Shown here piece by piece: positions 22,750-37,100 of a stretch of DNA of 64,000 bases. Each line of letters opens with the position of its first letter. Positions within the stretch are counted from its first letter, which is position 1. The position numbers and the translations under genes were made by a program. The notes under the pieces were generated by a model. That model was not told the origin of the DNA. It ran no database searches and was given only the letters and a program-made list of their open reading frames with translations. Source of the DNA: Nymphaea colorata (lineage: Eukaryota; Streptophyta; Magnoliopsida; Nymphaeales; Nymphaeaceae); the NCBI RefSeq assembly GCF_008831285.2, contig NC_045146.1:2942001-3006000 (forward strand), read 5' to 3'.

Positions 22750-25700
22750 GTAATAATAATAATAATAATAATAAATTACCCTTGCCGCACCGGCGTACCT
22801 AAATTTTTTGGAATGTGCCGCTCTAGCACCTGCACCCCACACCTATGTGACATAGTTAGTAATTGAACATATGAATCATATTCTAATTATGCTGTTTCCT
22901 TGTCTTGTTTGTACGTGACTATACTTTATTTTGACTTTGAAGCTCAAATACCGGGAGCTACTCAGGACCACCTCCAAATATTCAATATTGAGTTGAAGGC
23001 TAAGATCAAATCCTATCAGATGCCTGAGCAGGTGGGTGTTGGTCGTTATTAATTATTGGGGCACTGTCAAACATTAGTCATAATTATAATTTATGCTGAA
23101 CATATTATTGTGTTTTTTGTCATTTCTTTGTAGGTTGTCTTCTGGAAGTGGATTACTCCAAAATTATTGGGATTAGTTACTCAAGCCTCAGTCTATCACT
23201 GGTCTATAGAAGGTGAGCTAGAACTGCCTTTTGTGAGGTGCAAATTACATTATGCTGATCTTATTGGAAATGATTTCTTAATGGTATTCATCTGCTATCT
23301 GGTTTACCTGCAGGTGAATCGGAGCCTGTAAAGATGTTTGATCGAACAGCTAATCTGGCCAACAATCAAATAATCAACTATCGGTGTGACCCATCTGAAA
23401 AGTGGCTTGTCTTAATTGGAATCGCACCTGGTGCACCAGAAGTATGTCTGTCCAGCAGCGTTATATTACGTTTCCCGTCCACTTCTGATGCTTTTACAAA
23501 AGCTGTTTAATTTCCCCAAGCAACCCCACCTGACTGCCCCCACCCCTCTTCCGCGCCTCCTCTTTTCTGTCCCTGCTGGTATCAGGTTAACCTGGCTTGG
23601 ATCGTCTGCCACATTTTAAATGTTTTGTTGTTTTATATTTTAAAGTTCATAGAAAAAAGGAGATTATAGCGGTTGAGCTGCTATGTTTCCCATGTTATGT
23701 TGAGCATACCCAATACCTTGAGTTGTTAAGCTACTTCATGACTTGTGCTTTATCCACGTAGTGCCTTTCTTGTCACAGATGGACGAAGTTTCTAGACCAA
23801 ACCATTTAGGTGTTGGTTTTGGTTTGGAATTTGGGTAATTGTCTGGTTTGATAGGGGAGACCTCAATCATGTCTGACAAGAGCGTTATTTTAAAGGATTA
23901 TCCTTCATGTCTAATATCAACTTGGGAGATGATTCAGTCAAGGTTTTTGGTGGAGATATGTTTAATGTGAGATTATATTTGAGTTTTTTTTCTGAAACTA
24001 TCATTCAGTAGTAAAAGTTGGCTAACGTGCATTGCTTTCTTCCTTCATGCAAGGCAAGTTCCAATCTCATCTTGAAGTTTTAGGTTGATTATACCATTCC
24101 AGATGGAGTGGTTAGTGGATAGTTAATCTGGTTCTTTATCAGGTTGCGTTTTCACTGGATTGGGTACTTATCTGGGGCACCCATAATCTGCTGATATTTG
24201 ATATGAATGGACATATGGATGGATCGTACAGGGTTACTGATTTGATTGAATACCTAGTAATTGCTTGAACTTAGTTGGATTACAAATCAGTGCTGCTAAC
24301 GAGGGATAGATTCAGTTGAGAAAGGCTGCCTAGTTGTAATTTATATCATTGTTTGCTTGAACTCACCATGTCTTAATGTAGCAAAGTGTGTTGAGTTGAC
24401 TAAGATGGCTAACTGAAATGACTCTTTAGAATTTGTTTGCTTCAGAAAATAGTATCCGTCTCAGTCTCCAACTTTAGATCAATGGCCTATCTAGGTAATG
24501 TGAAAGATGCTAACAATGTCTTAGCCTCTTTAACCTTTTAAGCAAGGGAAGTGCTTTTCCTTTTCGGACATATCAATGGCCTATCTAGGTAATATGAAAG
24601 ACTCAAATGCCTTAGCTTCTTTAACCTTTTAAGCAAGGGAAGTGCTTTTCCTTTTCGGGCATACAGCAGCAGAAAGTTGTAAAGAATTAATGAATGTAAC
24701 TTCTTCCTGGTAGGGAGGGGATGGACAAGAATAACAATGCTGAACTACTTTACAATCTTAATTTTCTTCTTTAGATATTGCAATATTGTGGTTAATCACT
24801 AAGAACTGATGCACTTTGGTATGTTGAATATGTTGTGACACTTTCAGAGGCCTCAACTTGTTAAGGGGAACATGCAGCTCTTTTCTGTAGAGCAACAGCG
24901 TAGTCAAGCTCTGGAGGCTCATGCTGCTGCATTTGCAAGTTTTAAAGTGAGTTATTTTATCTACAATCTGCCATCTGTTTTTGTCTTCTCTAGGAACAAA
25001 AAATGCCATCATCTTGAGTTTTTTTTTCTTTTTTAATATAAATAAATGCAGGTACCTGGAAACGATAATCCTTCTATTCTTATCTGCTTTGCCACCAAGA
25101 CGATGAATGCAGGCCAGATTACTTCAAAGTTGCATGTCATTGAACTCGGTGCACAACCAGGTTCGTTTGTTGCATTTGTGAATTGTGGGCTTGTAGATGC
25201 ACATTAGGAGGAGAAGGATGGGGCCTTTTTTTTTTGGGGGTGGTGGGCAGGAGTGGAGGGCTTCTATATATGTGCTATGTCATGTTCCATAATAGGCTGC
25301 CAAACCTGAGTTGGGTAGGCACAAGGTGCACAAGGTATATGGTGCGGTTGTTAATAGTTGGTGGTTATTGATTATTATGCTTTACTTCAAATCATAGCCA
25401 CAAATGTCACGATATTTTGAAAATACCGTGATATTAACGAGAAAAATACAGGAAATGATAAGAACGGGAAAATATTGCGACATATAGAAAAACGTTAAAA
25501 AAGAATTTAGCGCAATTTTAACGCAATTTTTTCCCTTTTTTCATTTATTTTTTATTTCACTTTCTGTTTTTATTTTTTGCAACCTTTGCTTCTTTGTTTT
25601 ATTCCCTCTTGTTTTAGGTATTTAACATAACCTCCTAAACGCAATACAAATACTTATTAGTTTTTCATTTCTTGTATTTTTACCTAACATTTTGATTTTT

Positions 25701-25809
25701 TATGTTTTTAAAAATTTCCAAGACTTTCCTGAAAAAAACAACTTTGCAAATGAATACCCGAGAGAAACCTAGCCGATAAAAACCCAAGTATTTGTGGCTA
25801 TGATTCAAA

Positions 25810-25861
<52 letters not shown>

Positions 25862-28800
25862 GCAACTACTGTTTGACTAGGCTGTGATTTTGTGCGCACA
25901 ATTTAAGAAAGTCTTAAAAAATTTCTTTTCTTCTACTTTTACCTTCTCTTCTCTTATTTCGTTCTTCATTTTACTATTCTGGCCCGCTCAGGCCTCTGTC
26001 TAGGGGCTGCTTGGTCCTTTTTGAAGGGCCACGTCTTGGGCCTGCTTGGCATTTTTGACTATATAGAGAGTTGTGTCTGTGCTATCCATTATTACAGTTA
26101 ACTTTCTGGGGTTTTTATCAACCATGTTTTTCTCTGGTACTAATCGTGAAATTGGTTTTTCTCCCAGGAAGTTAAAAAGTTAAAACATATAAGAAATAAT
26201 GAGAAAATTACAAAAAATAGAGTATTTTACTATTTTTCTACAGAAAATAATTGATAACATAACAAAAAACAGTTATTTAATGTTAAAGGGAAACCTCAAA
26301 AATTTAAAATATGTCAAAAAACAATTTTTTCCTGAAAAGGGAAGAATATGGGAAAACACTGAAATGTCATTTTGGCATTTTTGTAAATACTAAATTTCCT
26401 TTATTATTCTTTTTTCTGCATTCTTTTTGAAAAATAATGATATTTGTAATCGTAGTTCATAAACACACGTAGGGATGCTAGATCTTGATTTTTTACCAAT
26501 TATTAGCATTCCTAACTACTGAGTCTTTCTCATTTTATGCTCAATAGTGAAGCGTTTGATATATACAAACTTTCTTTCTGAAAAAAGTCGGACCTGCACC
26601 ATATCCGTATTCTGTACTCATTTGACTTAGTTAATATTGAATTTAGTTTTTTATCATTTGGTTTGATCGGTTGATCTATTTTTTTGGGTCAGGGAAACCG
26701 AGCTTCACAAAGAAGCAAGCAGACCTTTTCTTTCCCCCAGACTTTGCTGATGACTTTCCAGTTTCCATGCAGGTGGTATTCTTTGTTTGGTTTTCGCGTT
26801 TGTCATTTGTTGCAAAAAAATTGGTGCTAACTCTTTCCTACTGTTATGCAGATATCACATAAATATAGTTTGATTTATGTGGTTACCAAGCTTGGACTTC
26901 TTTTTGTGTATGACCTTGAGACTGCTGCTGCAGTTTACAGAAATCGAATTAGTCCAGATCCAATATTTTTGACTGCAGAAGCCTCATCAGTTGGGGGATT
27001 TTATGCTGTCAATAGAAGAGGGCAAGTATTACTTGCTACTGTTAATGAGGCAACTATTATTCCTTTCATCAGTGGTCAGGTGATTTTCGACTCATACAGC
27101 TGAGCGTTTGACTGAATCAAAGTATATATTGGTTATGTTGCTGACCAAAATATCATACAGTTGAACAATCTGGAGCTAGCAGTAAATCTTGCGAAGAGGG
27201 GAAATCTTCCAGGTGCAGAAAATTTGGTATGTTCTTGCCTCTTTGTACATTAGACCAAGCATGGTTTTGCATTACATGGATATTTGATTTACTCAGTATG
27301 TCATGCACCTCATTGGGTTTGTTGTGATCTTGGATTCCCTTTCTGCTCATTGAAGACCTGTACCTTAACTTGTGGATGTGTACAAATGAGTCTTATCAAT
27401 CTACCCATTGGCCTTTAAGTGATTACACCAGTATTTTTGTTTTCTAAGAGCTAGTCTCTTGATTTTTTTTTTTTCGTTGTATGGAAGGTCACAGCATCCT
27501 CTTTAGATATTCCTTTCCTAACAGTTCTCATCTTCCCATTGTCTTTTGAAATTAAACTGACATGTGGCTATATAGAAGTGAATTTTTGGTTGCATCATTG
27601 CTCTTTGGATCCAGGTCCATGCTTAGTAGTCAAAAGCACGCTTGGTGCTCACCTTTTTGACTAGGTTGGCACCTAGGCACCCAAGTTCTAACATCTAAAT
27701 TTCTTACAAGTTGGAGGTTGTAGGACTGTAGGCCCAGCTGTCTGTGGAGATTAAAAATGATATAGATGCTTCATGGTTGATGTAAGGAGCTTTAATGTGA
27801 TTATATGATGAATGCAACATGCATTAATTCTTGAGGGCAGCCACTTATTGCAATATTCAGAAGCTTAACTGACTCCATTGTGCCTGTCCAGAGGATCAGA
27901 ATGGTTACGCATGCCATTGTATGGCACTTGTGCAGTATGCACTCTTTCCCCCAGAGATTAAAACTTTATCTGTTGGTGAAATCAGATCTAACTGTTAAAA
28001 CATCGAACAATGAGTCCTGAAGCTGACTTGTCAACTGGTCAATCAGCTTCGCGCCCTCGTACCTGTGCACTTCGGTCAGTGCTCCTTGTCCATGAGAATG
28101 GATAGCTTCCTACGAACCGATAACGGCAAAAAAACCATCCGTCTGTCTTTTCAGTATATGCACCAGTCTGATCAGTTAGGGGCTTCCTCTTTGGCTGGAG
28201 TTTGGTTTTGTTCATTCTGCTGTCATAGCTGGTTGGGGATGCATTTCTATGCTTATTTGTTTCTTTTGCGTCTATTAATCATGTTCTTCTTCATCTGCTA
28301 TAAGCCGAAGATCTATTCTCCACTTTCCTTGCTCTTAAACTCTCTGCCTCATAAAGCCATCAAAATGTTAATGTGAATGTTCTCCTTCTGGGTCATTACA
28401 GATTTCATACATTCTGTCATCTAAAATGTTGTGGTGCCTTGCTTAGGGTAAAGTGCATCAGTGTGTTTTAGATTCATGGATTTGAATGTTACGGTGGCGT
28501 ATGGTGCTCCTCAAGACATTCAGCAGTGAAACATGGCCTATTCTTGCAATCTATCTAACTGGTTTGCAGATAATGATTTGGCCAGTTTGATAATTTGATT
28601 GCTCTTGTGATTGGGAAAGAAACAAAGGTTGAAAATGGATTCTCATAGGCATGTCAATTGCCGAATGATCATCATTCAAGGAAACCAAAATTGAGAGTGT
28701 AGTAGGATATGATTTGGATTTAGGATCCCAATCAACAAGTGGACATTGTGCAGGTATTAACAGTGCTCTTTCATGGTGCAGGTTGTTCAACGATTCCAAG

Positions 28801-31076
28801 AGTTATTTTCCCAAACAAAGTACAAGGAGGCAGCTGAGCTTGCTGCAGAATCTCCTCAAGGAATTCTGCGCACTCCAGATACTATAGCAAAATTTCAGGT
28901 TTATTGCTAGTTCCAATTTCTTTCTGAACTTTTTATAGGTTTCATGAGGTTTTGGTATACAACATGGTTTGCATTTTCGATGAGACTTGGACCTGGCTCC
29001 CCATTGTGATGGGCATGGCTCTCATGCTCTCATCATTTGTTTTTCTTATTCTTCCTGAGTATGTCAGTTAATGCTTTGCTCTGACATGCTCATAGTTTTC
29101 TATGTCTACTTACATCTTTGAGCTGCTATTTTTTTCCTTTGTTATGTAGAGTGTTCCTGTGCAAGCTGGACAAACTCCACCACTGCTCCAGTATTTTGGG
29201 ACATTATTGACAAAAGGCAAGCTCAATGCATTTGAGTCACTTGAGTTATCTCGCTTGGTTGTGAACCAGAACAAGAAGAATCTTCTAGAAAATTGGTTGG
29301 CTGAAGACAAGCTTGAGTGCAGTGAGGAGTTGGGGGACCTTGTGAAGGTAAATTCCGTCCACATCCTGTGGTTGTGACAATCTGTATATTGGCCTCCTCA
29401 TTACTCCTTTCATTTGTTCCCTCCATATGGCATGAAATTCAATGGTGTTACTATATATGGCAGTTCACGGATTGTCTGACTATTTAGGTAGTATCTTATT
29501 GGAGCAAAAAATATGCTAGAACTCATGCACGATGAAGTGTATGTGCATAGATGTGATTTGCAATTTAGCCATGATGCTCTGCCAACACAGAGTTATTGTC
29601 ATATTGCCATTGTCTTATGGAGAAATGGTTTGAAGGTGCACAGATATGACAAATAAGAGCTGACTTTATTCTGTTTTGCTTTCCTTGATATCTATGAAGG
29701 ATCAATGAACCATAACTTTCTTGTCTAAGTAATTTTAATGAGAAATTATGTAGTCAAGGCAGCCTAGGTTCCTGCCTAGGCAGCTGGGTGGCAGCAATGT
29801 CGTCTATGCTGAGACACATTGGCAGCCTAGACTAAAAAAGGATTAAAAAAAGAGATAACTGAAACCATATTTTATTGGTTTGTACTTTGTTCTATTTTCT
29901 AATGTATGGATCTAGGTAGAGGAGTTTCAAAAGCACCAGGTCTTTCTTCTTCTCCCTTTCTCAAACTTATTTTCATCAAATAAGACTGCCTAGGTGCTGT
30001 CTATGTCCAGACTAAGCCTTTTTTGAGGCCTTTCACACACACTGTGCTAAGTCACATGGGTAATTCAGGAAGGTCCACGTACCCGTACCCAAAGTGGGTC
30101 CTTGGACACGCTTGGGTACTTTTTAGATCGAAACTGTTTAATTTTACTTGATTTAATTTTTCCAGCTCAGTTTTTATTCTGTTATTAGAGTTATTGTTCA
30201 TTAACATGTCATGTTTTTATTTGTCGCTTGTTTATTTAAATGTTGCTTTCATTTTAATTTTGTGTGTGTGTGTGTGTGTGTCTATATATATATATATTGC
30301 CGTACCCCTGTACCCACATTTTTTAAAGTTGCCGTGTCCATACCCGAACCATACCCATACCTATGTGACTTAGGTAGTGTGAAATCCATATTGGTTATCA
30401 TGCTCATGTGTTGATATTTTTTTTCTGTTGTTTCTTTATTTAGACTGTGGACAATGATCTTGCACTGAAGATCTACATTAAGGCAAGGGCTACCCCCAAA
30501 GTTGTAGCTGCTTTTGCTGAGAGGAGGGAGTTTGATAAAATACTTATTTACTCCAAGCAAGTAAGTGTGTTGCTAATTTGTGCCTTTTCTTGTGATGTTG
30601 TTGAAGAATGCATTCTAACATGTTATCTTAAATCTTAGGAGAGATTTTTTTTTTTTTTGCTTTCTTGTGATCTAATTTTCCACTATGTTTTCTTAATCTA
30701 GGTTGGTTATACCCCAGATTATCTCTTTCTTCTACAAACTATTTTGAGATCGGACCCTCAGGTACTTGCTTCTTGCTTGATTTGGTAAAACACATTCTAG
30801 TTTGTGTATTTCATTGTAAGGTGCTGAGCTTCTGGTTTAACTGGTTATGTGCTTGTTTTTTCAAAATATTTATTACCTGCAAGAACATTACATGCTTATA
30901 TTGGACAATGATGTTGCTGGTTGGTTCTGACTTACTCTTGTTTGGTTCATTTTATCAACCCTAACTTTGTGGCTGTTTGGACTGCAGGGGGCTGTCAATT
31001 TTGCACTTATGATGTCTCAAATGGAAGGGGGTTGCCCAGTTGATTACAACACAATTACGGATCTTTTCCTGCAGGT

Positions 31077-31109
<33 letters not shown>

Positions 31110-34100
31110 GTCACGCATGCACACACACACACATGCCCACATATACAAATATGACTGCTGAATTCTCAGTACCATTTTTTTTGTTTTTGCCTGTGGTCTT
31201 GACTTGGGTTTCGTTTTTTTATCTTGCCAGATATGTTTTGTTTATATGCTATTCTGAAACCTGCTGGGCATATTGTTTCTCTCATTGCTTGCCACCAAGT
31301 TTTTCATTTCCTTGTTTTGCATTGCACACACCATTCCTTATGTTTCCATGACCAGCTCATTCTTTTGTGCTAGAAAAATTTTTGTTCTTTGCTGCTGTTA
31401 TACTATCAGAGTTCTTTTGTATGGAGTTACATTTTAAGCCACTTTCCTAAAGCTACTCTATTCTATTTCAGAGAAATATGATAAGAGAAGCAACAGCGTT
31501 TCTGTTGGATGTCTTGAAGCCAAATTTGCCAGACCATGCATACCTTCAGACAAAGGTAAAACTTGCAGTCAGGCTATGTCTTGTTGCTTCGCTTCACATT
31601 TTTTGTTTTTTGTCTCTAATTTTGACTTGAATGCAGGTATTGGAAATCAATCTAGTCACATTTCCAAATGTGGCTGATGCTATCTTAGCAAATGGGATGT
31701 TCAGTCATTATGATCGTCCTCGAATAGCACAACTATGTGAAAAAGCTGGCCTTTATATGCGAGCCCTTCAGGTAAGGTTTTGATTTATTCTTCAATCATG
31801 GGAATTTTAAGGCGCAATTATTCGCTTTTGCAAGATTTGGACATAATGTTGAGGCATTCAACTAGGATGCTTGGTAAAGAGACCACTGATCAACAATTTG
31901 GTCCGAGTCTTCTAGAACTTGGTGAACCTTAAGCTTCAGCTGATTCACAGAGATCAGATGGTATCAACAAGCTGTGTTGTGAAGAACATCTGATTGTTGT
32001 ATGCTGCCATGTTTTCTTGCAATAGAAAATCTTTGGGACAATGTATCACTTTTATGTTATTTATGATCTTAACTGTTATCCCCGTGCAGCACTACACTGA
32101 TCTGTCTGATATCAAACGTGTGATTGTGAATACACATGCCATTGAGCCTCAGGTCAGTGTCTTTTTATTATTACCTTTTACTCCCAAAAGCAGAAAGTAT
32201 TTTGGCATATATTGTAATATTTGTTTCTTTTGCAGTCACTTGTAGAATTTTTCGGCACACTCTCAAGAGAGTGGGCATTGGAATGCATGAAAGACCTCCT
32301 GTTGGTGAATCTCAGGGGCAATCTTCAGATTATCGTTCAGGTAAATGCATTTCCATTATATGGAAGTCATCTTAGGAAAATCAATTGTTAATAAGTTGAA
32401 TATTTCCACAGACAGCGAAGGAATACTCAGAACAGCTAGGGGTGGATGCATGTATTAAGCTATTTGAGCAGTTCAAATCCTATGAAGGGCTTTACTTTTT
32501 CCTGGGCTCATATTTGAGTATGAGGTATGTTTTATCTCAGTTCTTTCTAATTTCATTTAAGGATTTGCTATGATCTGCTTGTGCACATCTCTGTCCGTTA
32601 ATTGAATGATCTTTTTGGTGCCATCATGTAGTGAGGATCCTATTATACATTTCAAGTACATAGAAGCAGCAGCAAAAACAGGCCAAATTAAGGAGGTGGA
32701 GCGTGTGACAAGGGAATCTAATTTCTATGATCCTGAGAAGACGAAAAACTTCCTTATGGAGGCTAAACTTCCAGATGCACGTCCTCTCATAAATGTCTGT
32801 GACCGCTTTGGTTTCGTACCTGATCTCACCCACTACTTATACTCAAACAACATGTTGCGGTATATTGAAGGCTATGTACAGAAAGTAAGTATCTCAAAGC
32901 ACTTTATCATGTTTGTTATTTTTCATTTCATTTGTTCCTTGCTTTTATGCACATTGTCAAGACAGAGAAAATTGTTGACATCTTAGCTGGTAGAAGTAGC
33001 TTCATTTTAGGAGGCGCAGGAGGACCTGTGAGTCACCATTACTTTAATGAGTGAAAATCGTTATGTTCTTTGCACTTGACTCAGTTTTAGGATACTTACA
33101 GATTCATCTGAATTTCATTGAACCTTAGTGTTGTTTTCTAAGTAGCAACAAACTGGGTGTAAAGGAGGGAGATACAAAAACAACTGTTTACACACATAAA
33201 TTAACAAATTGAACCTGCTGGGTTATCATACCATGGTAACCTATAGGTAGTCAAGGACCAACTCATCCCCACTCTAGGAGCAGCCTTTCATGGGCATCTT
33301 GAATTGTTTTTAGCCTTTTGGGCGATTATAGAACTCATGGTTATTCAGAGAAGGGTCAAAGCTTGCTGCTGTGCATTAAGTCATTTTCTGGCGTTGATGG
33401 GTAAGAAGTTTATGGTATGATAATTTTTTGCAAAGTCATGCACGAGCAGCTTTTTTTCTTAATGGGCTTGAGATTTGGACTCAAGCTTGGATTTCTCATT
33501 GTACGTATTGAGCTTGACGTGCTAAGGAAAGAAGCTAGGGTGATTTTTGCACCGATACTTGTTTAGCTGGTTCTAGCTATTGCACTTGGTCATGAAATGT
33601 TATTGATCTCGTCCACTTCAATTGGCGTGTGGAAGTTCTGTGCTACCTTATTTTGGTTAAAATGAATACAATTTTCTTGTTTTGTGTACTAGTGAATATT
33701 GCTTTTGCTTTGCAGGTGAATCCTGGCAATGCGCCTTTAGTGGTAGGCCAGCTTTTGGATGATGAATGCCCTGAAGATTTCATCAAGGGCCTTATTCTTT
33801 CTGTTCGTTCCCTTCTTCCAGTTGAGCCACTTGTAGACGAGTGTGAAAAGAGGTCTCTCTCTCCCCCAAACACAAACACAGACACACACACACACACACA
33901 CAGAGGCATGTGTGCCTGCATATACATGCCTACATATGTGAGTTCTAGATCAATGTTTTCCTGCATGTTGGTTTACAGCCTCTCACTCTTTTTCCCCTTT
34001 TGTTTGTAGGAATCGCCTCCGTTTGCTTTCTCAGTTCTTAGAACATCTGGTGAATGAAGGAAGCCAGGATGTTCATGTCCATAATGCTCTTGGGAAGATC

Positions 34101-37100
34101 ATCATTGACAGCAACAACAATCCAGAACACTTCCTCACTACTAATCCTTACTATGATTCACGAGTTGTTGGTAAATATTGTGAGAAAAGGGATCCTACCC
34201 TTGCCGTTGTTGCTTATAGGCGTGGACAATGTGATGATGAGCTTATCAATGTCACGAACAAAAATTCTCTTTTCAAGCTTCAAGCAAGGTATGTACTGGC
34301 AGTCTGGCACCATTGACTATGTCGTATGTAGTAAATGATTTACATCCTCACTAACATCTTGTAACGATAACCTAGGTATGTTGTGGAGAGGATGGAACCA
34401 GACCTTTGGGACAAAGTTCTTAACCCTGAAAATGAGTATCGCCGCCAGCTTATAGACCAAGTGGTGTCAACTGCTTTGCCTGAGAGCAAGAGCCCAGAAC
34501 AAGTATCTGCAGCAGTGAAAGCATTTATGACTGCAGACCTTCCACATGAACTTATTGAGCTTCTTGAGAAGATTGTTCTTCAAAATTCTGCATTTAGTGG
34601 AAATTCCAACCTGCAGAACCTGCTGATCCTTACAGCTATTAGGGCTGACAAATCACGAGTCATGGATTATGTGAACAGGCTAGATAATTTTGATGGCCCT
34701 GCTGTTGGAGAAATTGCTGTTGAAGCAGAATTATATGAAGAAGCATTTGCTATATTTAAGAAATTCAACCTGAATGTACAGGCAGTGAATGTTCTGCTGG
34801 ATAATATCCGAAGCATTGATCGTGCAGTTGAGTTTGCTCTCCGTGTTGAAGAAGAAGCTGTTTGGAGCCAACTGGCTAAAGCTCAATTGAGGGAAGGACT
34901 CGTCAGTGATGCTATTGAGTCATTTATCCGTGCTGAGGATGCTACCGAGTTCCTGGACGTGATCAATGCAGCAGAACAGGTGAATGCATACCAGGACTTG
35001 GTTAGGTATCTTCTCATGGTTAGGCAGAAAACAAAAGAACCTAAGGTGGATGGCGAGCTCATTTATGCTTACGCAAAGATTGATAAATTAGGAGAGATTG
35101 AAGAATTTATTCTTTCACCAAATGTTGCTAATCTTCAAACTGTGGGAGATCGGCTATATGATGAAGCATTATATGAAGCTGCTAAGATTATATTCTCATA
35201 TATCTCAAATTGGGCAAAACTTGCATGTACCCTTGTGAAATTGAAACAATTCCAAGGTGCTGTTGATGCTGCGCGTAAAGCTAACAGTTCAAAGACTTGG
35301 AAGGAAGTTTGCTTTGCTTGTGTTGATGCAGAGGAGTTCCGCCTGGCTCAAATTTGTGGTCTCAACATTATAGTACAGGTAAGTGTGCAATGCAGCTTAT
35401 TTGTGTCTTGCTTATTGCTTTGTTACAGCAGTGTTAACACCTGTACTTAATGTTTCAGTAAGTAACAAACCTAAGGTTCCTCTGTGTTGTCTGTTTCTGA
35501 ATACATTTTAGGTGGATGACTTGGAAGAAGTCAGTGATTACTATCAGAACAGAGGGTGCTTTGATGAGCTCATCAGCCTCATGGAGAGTGGTCTCGGTCT
35601 GGAGCGGGCACATATGGGGATATTTACAGAGTTGGGTATCTTGTATGCAAGATATCGTCCAGACAAACTTATGGAACATATCAAGCTGTTCTCCACAAGG
35701 CTTAACATTCCAAAGCTTATCCGTGTATGTGATGAGCAACAGCACTGGAAAGAACTCACATACTTGTATATTCAGTATGATGAGTTTGACAATGCTGCCA
35801 CAACAATCATGAATCATTCTCCTGAAGCATGGGACCATATGCAATTCAAAGATGTGGCTGTCAAAGTCGCCAACGTGGAGCTGTACTACAAAGCAGTGCA
35901 CTTTTACTTGCAGGAGCATCCTGACCTAATAAATGATCTTCTTCATGTTCTTGCTCTTAAGGTGGACCACACACGTGTTGTTGACATAATGCGAAAGGTA
36001 ACACATTTTTTTGCCCTGTTTATTTGAGTTCCTCAACCTTTTTGCCTGCATGGACCTGAGCCTCTGTGATTTTGTGGAGGCTTGATTGCTGATGTTAGAT
36101 TGGTGATGATTGCAGGCAGGAAACTTGCATCTTGTCAAACCATACATGGTTGCGGTACAAAGCAACAATGTTGCTGCTGTAAATGAAGCTCTTAACGAAA
36201 TTTATGTTGAAGAGGAGGATTATGAAAGGCTACGTGAATCAATTGATATGCATGATAACTTTGACCAAATTGGCCTTGCACAGAAGGTTAATTATATTTT
36301 TTCTCTTGCCATCTTTTTGGTTTCTTTGTCTGTGCTGTTAGTCATCTAGCATCTTTATGAACAGGTTGAGAAGCATGAGCTCCTTGAGATGCGGAGAATT
36401 GCAGCTTACATATATAAGAAGGCTGGTAGATGGCAGCAATCGGTTGCACTATCTAAGAAGGACAACCTCTACAAGGATGCAATGGAGACATGTTCTCAGT
36501 CTGGAAACCGTGAGCTTGCGGAAGAGTTGCTGGCTTACTTCATTGAGAAGGTCTGTTCCACTAAATTCTTGTTTGCTTACCTCATGGCAAGGCAATCACT
36601 TGCTTTTTGTACTTCTGGATAAAAATTGTCTGCTTAACCTGTAACCTAGAAGGTACCTAGCTTGAATGTTCAAATAGACAGGTGGACCATCCATTTTTTC
36701 TTTCTTTTGAACTTGTAATTGGCATCTCACAAAAAGAGAAAAAGATTACATGAGACATATTCCTGGTTCACATATAGCAAGCCTTGCCCTCACAGTATGT
36801 TGACCTCCTAGTTGATCTAGAGCTACGTGGTGACTGTTTTATAATGTAAATATGACTTGAGAGACAAAAATCTACTGTGCAGGGGAAGAAGGAATGCTTT
36901 GCTGCATGCTTGTTTATATGTTACGACTTAATCCGTCCTGATGTTGCTCTTGAGCTTGCCTGGATGAATAACATGATTGATTTCACATTCCCATACCTTC
37001 TACAGGTATGTATTTCTTATTCTTTTCAACATATTGTTTACCTGGTAACCTTCAATAATTAAATTTTCTGCCATGTGAGCTGCAGTTCATTCGTGAGTAT

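Noticed and set aside
34383-35450. Long single ORF that could be annotated as a separate intronless gene
   Set aside because: It is clathrin exon 24 (34376-35378); the extra residues after 35378 are read-through into intron 24 and the donor GTAAGT is clear.
35455-35919. 154-codon minus-strand open frame
   Set aside because: It lies exactly antisense to clathrin exon 25, which is highly conserved; the frame is a shadow of that exon.
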